Shown here: positions 26,551 through 35,915 of the stretch, piece after piece
Layout of the letters: every line of letters starts with the position of its first letter
Position numbering within the stretch: position 1 is the stretch's first letter
NCBI GenBank assembly: GCA_964568805.1
Contig: CAZMRW010000008.1
Coordinates: forward strand, 1-64,000
Reading direction: 5' to 3'
Origin: CAZMRW01 sp964568805
Lineage (GTDB): Bacteria > Pseudomonadota > Gammaproteobacteria > Methylococcales > Methylomonadaceae
Length of the DNA: 64,000 nucleotides
Made by a program: the position numbers and the translations under genes
The notes under the pieces: model-generated
What the model saw: only the letters and a program-made list of their open reading frames with translations
What the model was told of the DNA's origin: nothing
Database searches by the model: none

Positions 26551-26580
26551 TTAGTGGATGATCCTTCGATCATCCACTAA
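26551..26580. repeat. Perfect 12-bp inverted repeat between acpP and fabF
   Basis: TTAGTGGATGAT and ATCATCCACTAA enclose the six-base loop CCTTCG. No T-run follows on the minus strand, so it is not a standard terminator. It could protect the abundant acpP message or reduce read-through into fabF. Confidence 0.7.
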
Positions 26581-26590
26581 AAGATCAGGT

Positions 26591-26821
26591 TTAAGCGTTT
26601 TTTTCTACGTAATCGATAGCTTGTTGTACCGTAGTGATTTTTTCAGCTTCATCGTCTGGAATTTCGCATTCGAATTCTTCTTCAAGAGCCATGACGAGTT
26701 CAACTGTATCCAGGGAATCAGCGCCAAGATCATCCACGAATGAAGCATCATTAGCGATATCTTCTTTAACACCCAATTGCTCTGCGACAATTTTTTTCAC
26801 TCGTTCTTCAACATTACTCAT
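26591..26821 (-). CDS. acpP: Acyl carrier protein
   Basis: 76 residues starting MSNVEERVKKIVAEQLG. The phosphopantetheine attachment Ser is in DDLGADSLDTVELVMALEEEF. It carries growing acyl chains for FabD/H/G/F. The ATG at 26821 gives the standard length; the upstream extension lacks a ribosome site. Confidence 0.97.
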   Translation of the reverse strand: MSNVEERVKKIVAEQLGVKEDIANDASFVDDLGADSLDTVELVMALEEEFECEIPDDEAEKITTVQQAIDYVEKNA

Positions 26822-27047
26822 AATTATGATCCTCAAACAATGCAAGTAATCGGATTCTTTTCCTATACTTACAATAGTATTGTTATTAATTTTACTAGAA
26901 ATCCCGTCCTCGGAAATTCCAGACGGCGGGTGGAATTATACTTTATATTGACTTAATGTCACAATATTATGGGTCGCGTTAACTTCATGGCAGTTGAAAT
27001 GAGCCGGCCCACTTTACAGTGTTATAAAAAATCCATATATCGTAACG

Positions 27048-27776
27048 TTAAGGCATGTACATGCCGCCATTAACGTGAATGGTTTCTCCTGTGATATAGC
27101 CGGCGCCCTCGGAAACTAGAAATGAAACGGTATGGGCAATTTCTTCGGGCGCGCCTAATCGGGACAGGGGAATCGATGACAACAGGTTGTTTTTAATATC
27201 GTCGTTCAATTCCCTGGTCATGTCCGTATCGATAAAACCGGGTGCAACTGTATTGACGGTAATGTTGCGTGAACCGACTTCCTTGGCCATTGATTTGGTA
27301 AAGCCCACCATGCCGGCTTTGGCAGCGGCGTAATTGGCCTGGCCGGCATTGCCGGTTGCGCCTACAACCGATGAGATATTAATGATTCGGCCGGTTTTGG
27401 CCTTCATCATGCCGCGTAACACCGCCTTACTCATCCTGAATACCGACGTCAGGTTGGTGTTGATAATGCTGTCCCATTCCTCGTCTTTCATGCGCATCAA
27501 TAGATTATCGCGGGTAATGCCGGCATTGTTGACCAATACGGTCGGAGAGCCAAATTCATCGGTAACGGTTTTGATGACTTCCGCGACAGAGTCGGCATTG
27601 GCGACATCGAGCTTTAAGCCCTTGCCGTTTTCGCCCAGATAGGCTGAAATTGCTTCGGCGCCGGTGTCGGATGTGGCTGTGCCGACTACGAAGAAACCGT
27701 CTTTGGCCAGCCTTTCTGCGATTGCTTTGCCGATGCCTCGGCTGGCGCCTGTTACTAAAGCGACTTGTTTAACCAT
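27048..27776 (-). CDS. fabG: 3-oxoacyl-ACP reductase
   Basis: 242 residues, short-chain dehydrogenase fold. Cofactor motif TGASRGIGKAIAE, NNAGITRD, catalytic Ser in INISSVVG and YxxxK in YAAAKAG, and FIDTDMT. NADPH-dependent reduction step of fatty-acid elongation. It overlaps fabD by eight bases and is followed by a 226-bp gap before acpP in which I see no gene. Confidence 0.96.
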   Translation of the reverse strand: MVKQVALVTGASRGIGKAIAERLAKDGFFVVGTATSDTGAEAISAYLGENGKGLKLDVANADSVAEVIKTVTDEFGSPTVLVNNAGITRDNLLMRMKDEEWDSIINTNLTSVFRMSKAVLRGMMKAKTGRIINISSVVGATGNAGQANYAAAKAGMVGFTKSMAKEVGSRNITVNTVAPGFIDTDMTRELNDDIKNNLLSSIPLSRLGAPEEIAHTVSFLVSEGAGYITGETIHVNGGMYMP

Positions 27777-28719
27777 TTAACTGCTCCATGACCTTGTCAA
27801 TCGATTCTGAATCAAAAATGCTCATATGCTCGGCGTCTTTGGCGATACGTTTGCCTAAACCGGATAATACCTTGCCCGGGCCGCATTCGACAAAACGGGT
27901 GACACCTTGATCCTGCATAAATTTGATGGTTTCTACCCAGTGTACCGGTTGATACAATTGTTCAATTAATGCATGGCGGATGGCGTCGGGAGCGCTGTGA
28001 GCGGCTACGTCGACATTGTGAATTAGCGTCCTGTTGGGTTTTTGCAGGGGCACCTCGAGCAAGTATTCACCAAGTTTTTGGGCTGCCGGCTTCATGAGTG
28101 CACAGTGGGAAGGGACACTAACCGGTAACAGCATGGCGCGTTTGGCCCCGGCCGCCTTTGCCGCAGTGATGGCTCTTTCAACCGCGGCACTATTGCCGGC
28201 AATGACTACCTGTCCGGGGGAATTAAAGTTGACTGCCGAGACAACTTCATTCTGGGCGGCTTCGGTACATACGTGGGCGACTACATGATCTTCAAGGCCC
28301 AAAATAGCCGCCATGGCGCCCACTCCCTGAGGGACCGCTTCCTGCATGAGATGTCCTCTTGCCGCAACCAGTCGGATGCCGTCTTCAAAGGATAGTGCCT
28401 CTGAGCAAACCAGCGCGGTATATTCGCCAAGGCTATGGCCTGCGGCCCAGGCCGGGCGAATGGTGCTGTATTTGCACCATACCTGCCAAATCGCAAATCC
28501 CGCCGCCAGCATGGCGGGTTGGGTATTTTCGGTTTGGTTAAGATCGGCTTCAGGGCCGCCCTCGACAATTGACCATAAGTCCTTGTCGAGTACATTCGAG
28601 GCTTGTTCAAATGTCTGTTTTACTTCGGGGTAGCTTGCCGCCAGATCGTTTAACATTCCAACGGATTGAGAACCCTGGCCTGGAAAAACAAAAGCTAAAT
28701 TACAGGATTGTTCGTTCAT
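27769..28719 (-). CDS. fabD: Malonyl-CoA:ACP transacylase
   Basis: 316 residues. Moves malonyl from CoA to ACP. FVFPGQGSQSVGML, the catalytic serine in AAGHSLGEYTALV, and SVPSHCALM with the catalytic His are present. The ATG at 28719 follows the fabH stop by two bases. Confidence 0.96.
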   Translation of the reverse strand: MNEQSCNLAFVFPGQGSQSVGMLNDLAASYPEVKQTFEQASNVLDKDLWSIVEGGPEADLNQTENTQPAMLAAGFAIWQVWCKYSTIRPAWAAGHSLGEYTALVCSEALSFEDGIRLVAARGHLMQEAVPQGVGAMAAILGLEDHVVAHVCTEAAQNEVVSAVNFNSPGQVVIAGNSAAVERAITAAKAAGAKRAMLLPVSVPSHCALMKPAAQKLGEYLLEVPLQKPNRTLIHNVDVAAHSAPDAIRHALIEQLYQPVHWVETIKFMQDQGVTRFVECGPGKVLSGLGKRIAKDAEHMSIFDSESIDKVMEQLNG

Positions 28720-28721
28720 TA

Positions 28722-29690
28722 TCAATATTTTATTAATGCGGAACCCCAGGTAAAGCCTGCGCCGAAAGCCTCAAGCAAAACCACTTGTCCTCTTTTGATG
28801 CGGCCATCGCGAACCGCTTCATTAAAGGCTAGAAGCACCGAGGCCGACGATGTATTGCCCTGGTTTTCCAGGGTTACCACGACCTGATCCATAGACATTT
28901 TCAATTTCTTTGCAGTGGCGGCGATGATTCTGATGTTGGCCTGGTGCGGCACCAGCCAGTCGATTTCCGACTTGTCCAAATTGTTGGCTTCCAGCGTTTC
29001 ATCGACAATTCGTCCCAAGGTATTGACGGCAACTTTAAATACTTCGTTGCCACGCATGCTGATGTACCCCGATTCATCCTTATTGTCATCGGTTGCGGCC
29101 TGTGGATTTGGACAATACAAAAGATCTTCGTATTCGCCATCGGAATGAATATGTGTCGATATGATACCGGTTTCATCCGATGCGCCCAGCAATATTGCGC
29201 CGGCGCCATCGCCAAACAGGATGCAGGTGGTTCGGTCGGACCAGTCGACAACCCGCGAACAGATTTCTGTGCCAATGACGAGAACCTTTCTGGCGGCGCC
29301 GGTTTTAATGTATTGGTCGGCGATGCTTAACGCAAAAATCGAGCCTGAACAGGCTGCCTGAACATCGAAAGCAACGCAGTTTTTTATCGCGAGGCGCTGC
29401 TGTAACAGGCAGCCTGTACTCGGGTAGATCCGATCAGGCGTACCTGTTGCCACGATAATCAGGTCGATTTCTTCCGGATCTATCTGTGCCGCTTCGATAG
29501 CCTGTCTTGCCGCAATCTCGGCCATGCTCGAAGCGGTTTCATTGGGTCCGGCAATTCTGCGGCTTTTGATACCGGTACGCTCATAAATCCAGCTATCTGA
29601 GGTATCAACGGATTGGGATATTTGCTCATTCGTCAGGACTTCTTCGGGTAGATATCCGCCGGTACCGATGACTCTTGAATAACGATTCAT
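28722..29690 (-). CDS. fabH: 3-oxoacyl-ACP synthase III
   Basis: 322 residues. Starts fatty-acid synthesis by joining acetyl-CoA and malonyl-ACP. Catalytic Cys in FDVQAACSGSIFAL, His in DWLVPHQANIRI and Asn in LENQGNTSSASVL. It overlaps plsX by four bases. Confidence 0.96.
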   Translation of the reverse strand: MNRYSRVIGTGGYLPEEVLTNEQISQSVDTSDSWIYERTGIKSRRIAGPNETASSMAEIAARQAIEAAQIDPEEIDLIIVATGTPDRIYPSTGCLLQQRLAIKNCVAFDVQAACSGSIFALSIADQYIKTGAARKVLVIGTEICSRVVDWSDRTTCILFGDGAGAILLGASDETGIISTHIHSDGEYEDLLYCPNPQAATDDNKDESGYISMRGNEVFKVAVNTLGRIVDETLEANNLDKSEIDWLVPHQANIRIIAATAKKLKMSMDQVVVTLENQGNTSSASVLLAFNEAVRDGRIKRGQVVLLEAFGAGFTWGSALIKY

Positions 29691-30715
29691 GCGCTTGCTC
29701 TCTGGGCCAATGTTTTTTCAACCTGTTCGCTGATTTTTTTAATAACGTCTTTTTTAACTTCAATTTCGGCAAGCTGTATCGCCGTTTTAAACGCCAAGAT
29801 GTCGGCTCCGCCATGGCTTTTAATGACTAAACCGCGTAATCCCAGAAAACTGGCACCATTATAAAGACGCGGGTCGATGCGTTTTTTGAAGGATCTTAGC
29901 ACCGGGTAAGCCAACAATCCGGCCAATTTGGTCAGTAAATTTCTGGAAAAAGCGTCTTTCAGTGCGGTCCCGATCATTTTTGCTGCGCCTTCGATAGATT
30001 TGAGCGCAACATTGCCGACAAAACCGTCGGTAACAATCAGATCCACCTTGACATTGCCGGCATTCAGGGAGTTGCCCTCGACATAACCGACATAATTTAA
30101 TGAGGATTTTTCGAGCAATTTTGCCGCTGCTTTTACCTGCTCGTTTCCTTTCATGTCTTCTTCACCGATATTAAGCAAACCTACCGTAGGCGAGTCAATA
30201 TTCTCGACCGCTTTAACCAGTTCAGCGCCCATTACCGCAAATTCGAACAGGTGGTCAGCGGTACAATCGACATTGGCGCCCAGATCGAGCACATGGGTAT
30301 GTCCGTAGATTGACGGCAAGGTGGAAATAATGGCAGGGCGGTCTATCCCGGGAATCATTTTTAAAACGAAGCGGGCAGTGGCCATTAATGCGCCCGTATT
30401 GCCGGCACTGACGCACGCATCGGCTTTGCCATCGTGCACCAGGTTAATTGCAATCCGCATGGACGAATCTTTTTTATTTTTTAAAGCCTTCGATGGCGAC
30501 TCATTCATTTCAACGCACTGGGAGGCATGCTTGATAGACAGCCTGTCTTGAAATGTGTCAAGGTGTTGTCCCAAATGCTGTTTGAGTACCGTTTGATCAC
30601 CAACCAAAATCAGTTTCAAATCGCGATTGCACTTCAAGCAATCCAATGATGCCGGAATAGTGACTTCAGGACCATGATCCCCGCCCATTGCATCGATAGA
30701 AATTGTTAAACTCAC
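29687..30715 (-). CDS. plsX: Phosphate acyltransferase PlsX
   Basis: 342 residues. Makes acyl-phosphate from acyl-ACP for phospholipid synthesis. Signature segments: SIDAMGGDHGPEVTIPA at the start, NTGALMATARF, LDLGANVDC and VTDGFVGNVALKS. The rpmF terminator lies upstream, so plsX probably begins a transcript of its own in the fab cluster. Confidence 0.96.
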   Translation of the reverse strand: MSLTISIDAMGGDHGPEVTIPASLDCLKCNRDLKLILVGDQTVLKQHLGQHLDTFQDRLSIKHASQCVEMNESPSKALKNKKDSSMRIAINLVHDGKADACVSAGNTGALMATARFVLKMIPGIDRPAIISTLPSIYGHTHVLDLGANVDCTADHLFEFAVMGAELVKAVENIDSPTVGLLNIGEEDMKGNEQVKAAAKLLEKSSLNYVGYVEGNSLNAGNVKVDLIVTDGFVGNVALKSIEGAAKMIGTALKDAFSRNLLTKLAGLLAYPVLRSFKKRIDPRLYNGASFLGLRGLVIKSHGGADILAFKTAIQLAEIEVKKDVIKKISEQVEKTLAQRASA

Positions 30716-30742
30716 TTTGATGAATGACTCCGAAATAGTAAT

Positions 30743-30769
30743 AAAAAAACCGAACCGGATCCGGTTCGG
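30743..30769 (-). terminator. Rho-independent terminator after rpmF
   Basis: On the minus strand an 8-bp stem CCGAACCG / CGGTTCGG with a GATC loop is followed at once by seven T. It is 125 bp after the rpmF stop and just before plsX, so it should separate yceD-rpmF from plsX-fab transcription. Confidence 0.9.
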
Positions 30770-30893
30770 CTAGTGTTGCACATATTTCCGTTTGACGATC
30801 CTGATATTGTTATTTATCAACCGCTTTAGCCTAAATAAACAAACCGAGTATCATAAAAGAGGTGTTACACTGGCATTCTTGCGGTAAAGATGA

Positions 30894-31076
30894 TCAATCT
30901 TCGTCGCTAACCGTGACGATTTGGCGGCCTTTAAAATATCCGTCAGGGGTGACGTGATGGCGCAAGTGAGTTTCGCCTGTCATGGGGTCCTGAGCCAGGG
31001 TTCTGCCTGTCAGGGCGTCGTGCGAACGGCGTTGGCCGCGTCTTGAACGTGATACCTTACTTTTTTGTACTGCCAT
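30894..31076 (-). CDS. rpmF: 50S ribosomal protein L32
   Basis: 60 residues, MAVQKSKVSRSRRGQRRSHD then LRHHVTPDGYFKG, typical of L32. The Cys-containing zinc motif found in some L32 is absent, as in many gammaproteobacteria. It overlaps the 3' end of yceD by 20 bases, the normal gene pair. Confidence 0.97.
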   Translation of the reverse strand: MAVQKSKVSRSRRGQRRSHDALTGRTLAQDPMTGETHLRHHVTPDGYFKGRQIVTVSDED

Positions 31077-31602
31077 TAGATTTCTCCGATGTTTTTAAGT
31101 TGGTTAAAATGGAAAATGGGTTTTCTCGATGCGATTGCATTGTGTCTGTGGCGGAATCCGTCTTGCCAAATTTCGAATCCTGATTGCGGCAATCATGCGA
31201 GTGCTTTGGAAATTGCGGTAGAATCAGCAACAATTCGTCTTCTACGATATCCTTTAGCAGGACTTTATCCTGTTCAAGCAAAAAGGGTTCAAAGTCATCG
31301 GGCAATCTGCCCGCTTCTTCGATGGAATTGACTACGCCCAGTTTGATCGCATTGTCGATTGGCCAAGTTACAGCTTGTAAGCAATTTTGGCAAACCAGAT
31401 TCAGAGTCGATTCAATCTTTCCTTCAATGAAAGCCAGCTTGCCTTCACGGCCAAAAGACAGATCAACCGAGACACTGCCGGTATCATTCAGCACCAGTTC
31501 GGCTAAGCGGTCAAAACAGCTTAGCGGGATTTGGCCCTTCAAAACACTTCGCTTGTCAGCCAGGTGCAATGGGTCAATATATTTTGGCAATCGATCTAAC
31601 AT
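31057..31602 (-). CDS. yceD: YceD/DUF177 family protein
   Basis: 181 residues. Start MLDRLPKYIDPLHLADKR, a central pair of cysteines in LNLVCQNCLQAV, DDFEPFLLEQD and VEDELLLILPQFPKH: the standard features of the family. In plants and E. coli it is tied to 23S rRNA maturation. Always adjacent to rpmF; the C-terminal 30 residues are variable and partly overlap rpmF. Confidence 0.92.
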   Translation of the reverse strand: MLDRLPKYIDPLHLADKRSVLKGQIPLSCFDRLAELVLNDTGSVSVDLSFGREGKLAFIEGKIESTLNLVCQNCLQAVTWPIDNAIKLGVVNSIEEAGRLPDDFEPFLLEQDKVLLKDIVEDELLLILPQFPKHSHDCRNQDSKFGKTDSATDTMQSHRENPFSILTNLKTSEKSNGSTKK

Positions 31603-31834
31603 AACTTTGCAATGTTATCTGGAAACTCTCATTGCGTCAAACTCTTAATTATAGCCTAACGTTACGACAGTCATTGGAGCAGGTTTAAATCCAGTTAACA
31701 AACGCCAGTTAAGATTATATTTTTTAAATGTGATCACCGGGACTATAATTTCAATTGGTCTCAACAGGTTAAGGTTATCCGATTCATGTTAAGAGGTTTT
31801 TATCTCAACCCAAGCCATATAGTTTATAAGGGCT
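31603..31834. other. Divergent intergenic region
   Basis: 230 bp between the divergently transcribed yceD and HD-GYP genes. It must hold promoters for both, but I could not place unambiguous -35/-10 pairs. No repeats or small ORFs seen. Confidence 0.5.
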
Positions 31835-33109
31835 ATGAAAGAAAAGTATAACGAAATTTATCTCGCTTCTTCGACTGAGTTGATCCAGATAGATGTTAGG
31901 GATTTAAAAGTGGGAATGTACGTTTCCAAACTGGACAAACCTTGGCTGGAAAGCAATTTTTTGTTTCAAGGGTTTGAAATTAAAAACCAGGCGGACATCA
32001 ATGCCGTTAGGGAACAATGCAAGTTCGTTTTTATTGATGTTGCCAGACAAAATAAAATCCAGAGATTTGTATCAAGAAATACACCTTATACTAAAGATTG
32101 GCTGGAACAGCGTACACCTCCTAAAGCGCTTTCTTCTTTTGATAAGGAGATAGAACGAGCCGGCTACGTCTATAAAGAGACCAGCAATCTGGTTAGAAGC
32201 TTTATGCAGGAAATCCAGTTCGGAAAAAGCATTAATGTCGAAATTGCCAAAAAAGCCGTAGCCGAGTGTGTAGAAAGCGTTCTTCATGCCCCCGATGCCT
32301 TGTTGTGGATGACTCAGTTAAAAAACAGGGATTTATATACCTCTCAACACAGTATGAACGTTTGTATACTCGCCATTGCCTTGGGGCGTCAGGTCGATTT
32401 ACCGGTTGACGAACTCAATAACCTTGGTTTATGTGGCATGATGCATGACATGGGAAAAATGCGTATTCCTTTGGAAATATTGAATAAACCGGGAAAGCTG
32501 GAGTCCGATGAGTTAAAAATCATGCAAAGCCACCCCGAATTGGGCCGGAAATTATTGATGTCGAGCAGCGACATGTATGCGGGTGCGATTGACGTAGCAT
32601 ACAGCCATCATGAACGCCTGGATGGAACCGGTTACCCCCGGAGTTTATCGGCTGAAAATATTACGCCTTATACACGTATGGTGGCTATCGTCGACATGTA
32701 TGATGCTATTACCAGCGATCGCGTTTATCAGGAAGGCAGAGATCATCTGGAGGCGATCAATATCATGACCAAGGCATGCGGGAGCCATCTTGATTCCGGA
32801 CTTACCTATAAATTCATTGAGTGTCTTGGTATTTATCCTCCGGGATGTATTATTGAACTGCAAAATGGTGAAGTTGCCATCGTTGTTGAAGTCAATCCAA
32901 AGCAAAAAATAAAACCCAAAATCATTTTATTGCTGGATGAGGATAAAAAGCCCAGACCGGAGCGGATGATTGATTTGTCAAAAATGGATCTGGATGCGAG
33001 CGGGCAAAGTTATAGAATCAAAAAAATTGTCAGGGCAAGTCAATACGGTATTGATCTAAATAAATATTATCACAATGGGATTATTGAGAAAGGTTTTGCT
33101 GCTTTATGA
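31835..33109 (+). CDS. HD-GYP domain c-di-GMP phosphodiesterase with DUF3391
   Basis: 424 residues: DUF3391 domain (about 15-75, VRDLKVGMYVSKLDKPW) and HD-GYP domain (about 150-350). The catalytic HD is MHDMGKMRIP (204-205), and HHERLDGTGYPR includes the GYP motif. It hydrolyses c-di-GMP to pGpG/GMP in the cytoplasm. No receiver or sensory domain is seen apart from DUF3391. It stands alone on the plus strand. Confidence 0.93.
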   Translation: MKEKYNEIYLASSTELIQIDVRDLKVGMYVSKLDKPWLESNFLFQGFEIKNQADINAVREQCKFVFIDVARQNKIQRFVSRNTPYTKDWLEQRTPPKALSSFDKEIERAGYVYKETSNLVRSFMQEIQFGKSINVEIAKKAVAECVESVLHAPDALLWMTQLKNRDLYTSQHSMNVCILAIALGRQVDLPVDELNNLGLCGMMHDMGKMRIPLEILNKPGKLESDELKIMQSHPELGRKLLMSSSDMYAGAIDVAYSHHERLDGTGYPRSLSAENITPYTRMVAIVDMYDAITSDRVYQEGRDHLEAINIMTKACGSHLDSGLTYKFIECLGIYPPGCIIELQNGEVAIVVEVNPKQKIKPKIILLLDEDKKPRPERMIDLSKMDLDASGQSYRIKKIVRASQYGIDLNKYYHNGIIEKGFAAL

Positions 33110-33167
33110 ATGGTGAAAATCAATTTTATTTTTAACATATTTTTAATGCCAATGTTTATGATTGGAA

Positions 33168-33593
33168 ATGGCGATGATCATCCAGGCATTGCGTGCCGAT
33201 AATGCTTTGACTGTTTCGCTAGTCGCAGAGATAGACGGAAAAATCGCAGGCCATATCGCTTTTTCGGCCGTAGCCATTTCCGACGGTAGTCAAAATTGGT
33301 ATGGCCTGGGTCCGCTGTCTGTGCTGCCATATTTCCAGAAACAAGGGATAGGAGAATCTCTCGTTGAAGGAGGTCTATCTTTGTTGAAAGCTCTGGGAGC
33401 CGAGGACTGCGTTCTTTTAGGTGAACCTGATTACTTTAAACAATTCGGATTCAGGAACTATCCGGATTTGATTTTGGAAGGTTTTCCGCAGAAATATTTT
33501 CTTGCCTCGCCGTTTGATAAAAGCAGTTTTAAAGGGGCTGTTGTTTATCATCAAGGCTTTTTAATCAATGCTGAAGCAGCCGATTCGCTCTGA
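33168..33593 (+). pseudogene. N-terminally truncated GNAT acetyltransferase
   Basis: About 141 residues matching the YhbS-like GNAT family from the middle of the first helix: QALRADNALTVSLVAEIDGKIAGHIAF, then GLGPLSVLPYFQKQGIGESLVEGG with the acyl-CoA-binding QxxGxG pattern. Family members start about 25-30 residues earlier with an IRxxxxxD strand. Here a TGA stands just before the frame and nothing matching precedes it. The first available ATG is 33168. Probably a remnant, although the core fold could still be made. Confidence 0.65.
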
Positions 33594-33668
33594 AGGCGGT
33601 TGCAGACTTACTGTAGCTTGCCAGGCTAAGTGGACTTGCTAAAATTCATAAGAATAGAAATTCCGGAT

Positions 33669-34472
33669 TCATGTCCCGAGACGATGTGATGCTAGAAAAC
33701 CGGGCTGTGTAGTTACCGTCCCCGATTTTTTTGTTTCACTTTCCCGGCGAAGCAATTCGGCCTTGCGCTCGACTCCCCATCGATACCCCGATAGCGTGCC
33801 GTCATTCCGGACTACTCGATGACAAGGGATAGCCACGGCCAAGATATTTCGGGCGCAGGCGCTGGCCACGGCCCGAGCCGATTTCGGCGAGCCGATGCGC
33901 AGAGCAATATCGGTATAACTGACTGTGGCTCCCGCCGGAATTTCCCGCAGCGCCTGCCAGACACGCTGCTGAAAGGCCGTGCCCCGCACGTCGAGCGGCA
34001 GTTTTAGCCCCGACGCGGGCGCTTCAACAAAACCGATGACGTTGGCGACAAGTTGTTCGAATTCGCTATCGCCGCCAATGGGTTTTGCCTGTGGAAATCG
34101 GTCCTGCAAGCTGCAAGCCAGGATACCCGTGTCGTCGCCTAACGAGATCGCGCAAACGCCGGCGGGGCTCACCGCAACAAGGATCGATCCCAATGAACAC
34201 TTGCCGATGGCGAAGCGAATCTCCGTATCCGCGTCGCCAGGGCGATATTTCAAGGGGGTCATCCCGAGTATCCGGTCCGAATTTTCGTAAAACCGAACGT
34301 TCTCCGGATTGTCAAGGCGCGCCAGACAGGACGGGCGGCAGTAAACGCCGGTAGTTTTGACCGCATAGTAAAATGGGCCATCCGCATTCGGGTCCCGGCT
34401 GACTAAGGCCGTCCAACGGGGATCAATCAGCAATTCGGATGCCGGTTTCAATTTATTTGCAGAGACGTTCAT
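33669..34472 (-). CDS. ada: Ada-like protein lacking its central regulatory region, with methyltransferase domain
   Basis: 267 residues. The first 60 residues match the N-terminal Ada methyl-phosphotriester domain (TTGVYCRPSC, Cys45 and Cys49). The chain then jumps from NVRFY into ENSDRILGMTPLKYR, which in full Ada follows the AraC-type HTH. The second zinc CxxC and most of the HTH are missing, about 90-95 residues. The O6-methylguanine methyltransferase domain is complete, with GTAFQQRVWQALREIP and the active Cys in AIPCHRVVR. It should repair O6-methylguanine but not act as the classic methyl-activated regulator. The TTG five codons upstream is an alternative start. Confidence 0.85.
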   Translation of the reverse strand: MNVSANKLKPASELLIDPRWTALVSRDPNADGPFYYAVKTTGVYCRPSCLARLDNPENVRFYENSDRILGMTPLKYRPGDADTEIRFAIGKCSLGSILVAVSPAGVCAISLGDDTGILACSLQDRFPQAKPIGGDSEFEQLVANVIGFVEAPASGLKLPLDVRGTAFQQRVWQALREIPAGATVSYTDIALRIGSPKSARAVASACARNILAVAIPCHRVVRNDGTLSGYRWGVERKAELLRRESETKKSGTVTTQPGFLASHRLGT

Positions 34473-34676
34473 ACAATTTACTGACAACGATTGACATGGT
34501 TAAGCATAAAATAATATTTTTCCCGAGTAGTGCACTCCGGATTTTGCTTTCAAATTCGATCTGGTCGATAGGCGAGAGTTCCCTGGAATCAATCGCACCG
34601 AAACCTTTGTAATGAATTCGATGAGCATGCCGGCTCAAAATCGCCCCGGCAGCAAGGACTTCGGCACAGAACGGTT

Positions 34677-35210
34677 TTACTGCTGCTGTATCAACTTCAG
34701 CGTTCTTTCCGGAAGATTACCGGTTGCGGCGCCTTCCAGATGCAGTCGGGCATCTTCATGCACTGCGGTCATAAATTGGATCAACTGCATCTCGTGCTGC
34801 ATTTTTTGTTCGAAATCTTCGGCTTCCCACATTTGATGCAAGAGGTGTTTGGCGTGATGATGGATGGTAAAAGCCACGGACTCCGGCAAATGAGTGTAGC
34901 TGTTCCGGATCGACTGCTTGAGTTTATCGAGCGAAGCCAGATATTGTTTGTAGTCCTTGATATCCTGTTTGCATCGGGTCCTGAACATCGATAACTCTGC
35001 GGCGTTTTTGGTTTTAAGCAAGATGATTTCGTGTTCCAGCCGCAAACTTTTCTTTTTTAATTCCGCTTCCAGCGCTTTTTCCGCCAGCACCTGACGCTGT
35101 TTGAGTTCGATCTGCTGATGCTGGTTGTTTCGCCGCCATTCCAGGTTTTTATCTTTAACCGAATGGAAAAGATTAACCAGATCGAATAACCGTTCTTTAA
35201 GATCGCTCAT
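34677..35210 (-). CDS. Coiled-coil hypothetical protein
   Basis: 177 residues, highly charged and helical, with heptad-like segments (ELKQRQVLAEKALEAELKKKSLRLEHEIILLK). No signal peptide or membrane segment. Not recognised. It overlaps the upstream membrane-protein gene by four bases (ATGA), so the pair is probably one unit and may form a membrane-linked complex. Confidence 0.65.
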   Translation of the reverse strand: MSDLKERLFDLVNLFHSVKDKNLEWRRNNQHQQIELKQRQVLAEKALEAELKKKSLRLEHEIILLKTKNAAELSMFRTRCKQDIKDYKQYLASLDKLKQSIRNSYTHLPESVAFTIHHHAKHLLHQMWEAEDFEQKMQHEMQLIQFMTAVHEDARLHLEGAATGNLPERTLKLIQQQ

Positions 35211-35737
35211 GTTCGAGCCATATCGACTATTTTTTGCTGCAACTTTAGCAAGGCCTCACTATCCTCGCTGACGCGACAGCGGGCATGTTCCTGTTGCAAT
35301 TGTTTGAACGATGCGGGCGGCAGGTTTGTTTTTCGGGCGATCAATTCCCTTTGTATGGCGTTGGACAACAAGCGGATGTGTTGACGATCATTGACCTTTG
35401 CCAGCTGCTTTTTTTGCTGCGCATGAAAATAGTTGATATGCAGTTTTCTGAAATAAAACAGCCGGTCGATCCGGTTCTGCTTGACTTGAATAAACAACAT
35501 TTTGCGTCGAATACGTTGCTTGGAAGAAACGTATTGGCGGACAGAATGGATGACTATTTTTGCCATCCGCAGTAAGCCGGCGAAGCACAGCAACGCCAAT
35601 GCGCTTAACAGCATGACCGATCCTAATGTGAACAGGGCCTCCGGCAGAGCCGGCAGAGCTAACCAGACCAAAATTTTTGCCGTTACTAACAGTGTTAAGG
35701 CGGCAATAAAAAGAAAAGGAACAATAACTTTAATCAC
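35207..35737 (-). CDS. Membrane-anchored helical hypothetical protein
   Basis: 176 residues: two hydrophobic helices at the N-terminus (VPFLFIAALTLLVTAKILVWLAL and LGSVMLLSALALLCFAGLL), then a basic cytoplasmic helical tail rich in Gln/Arg. Not recognised. It is the first gene of a two-gene unit with the coiled-coil protein, and both face away from lhr. Confidence 0.65.
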   Translation of the reverse strand: MIKVIVPFLFIAALTLLVTAKILVWLALPALPEALFTLGSVMLLSALALLCFAGLLRMAKIVIHSVRQYVSSKQRIRRKMLFIQVKQNRIDRLFYFRKLHINYFHAQQKKQLAKVNDRQHIRLLSNAIQRELIARKTNLPPASFKQLQQEHARCRVSEDSEALLKLQQKIVDMART

Positions 35738-35915
35738 GATGGAACAGGAATGTCAGAGTCCTCTTATTAAAACATAAATAATAGGATCCAGCCTAATAGA
35801 TGTCATCGATGTATATCGCCATCCAGGGCGCCCATCATGTGAGAAAAAGCGTTTGCAGGCATCATTTTCAAGCATTCGGTAAGTAGTTGTTTTTAAAGTA
35901 AAGAAAATACTTTCT

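Noticed and set aside
35870..35915. AT-rich hairpin after lhr as a terminator
   Set aside because: The stem is weak and there is no clean T-run.
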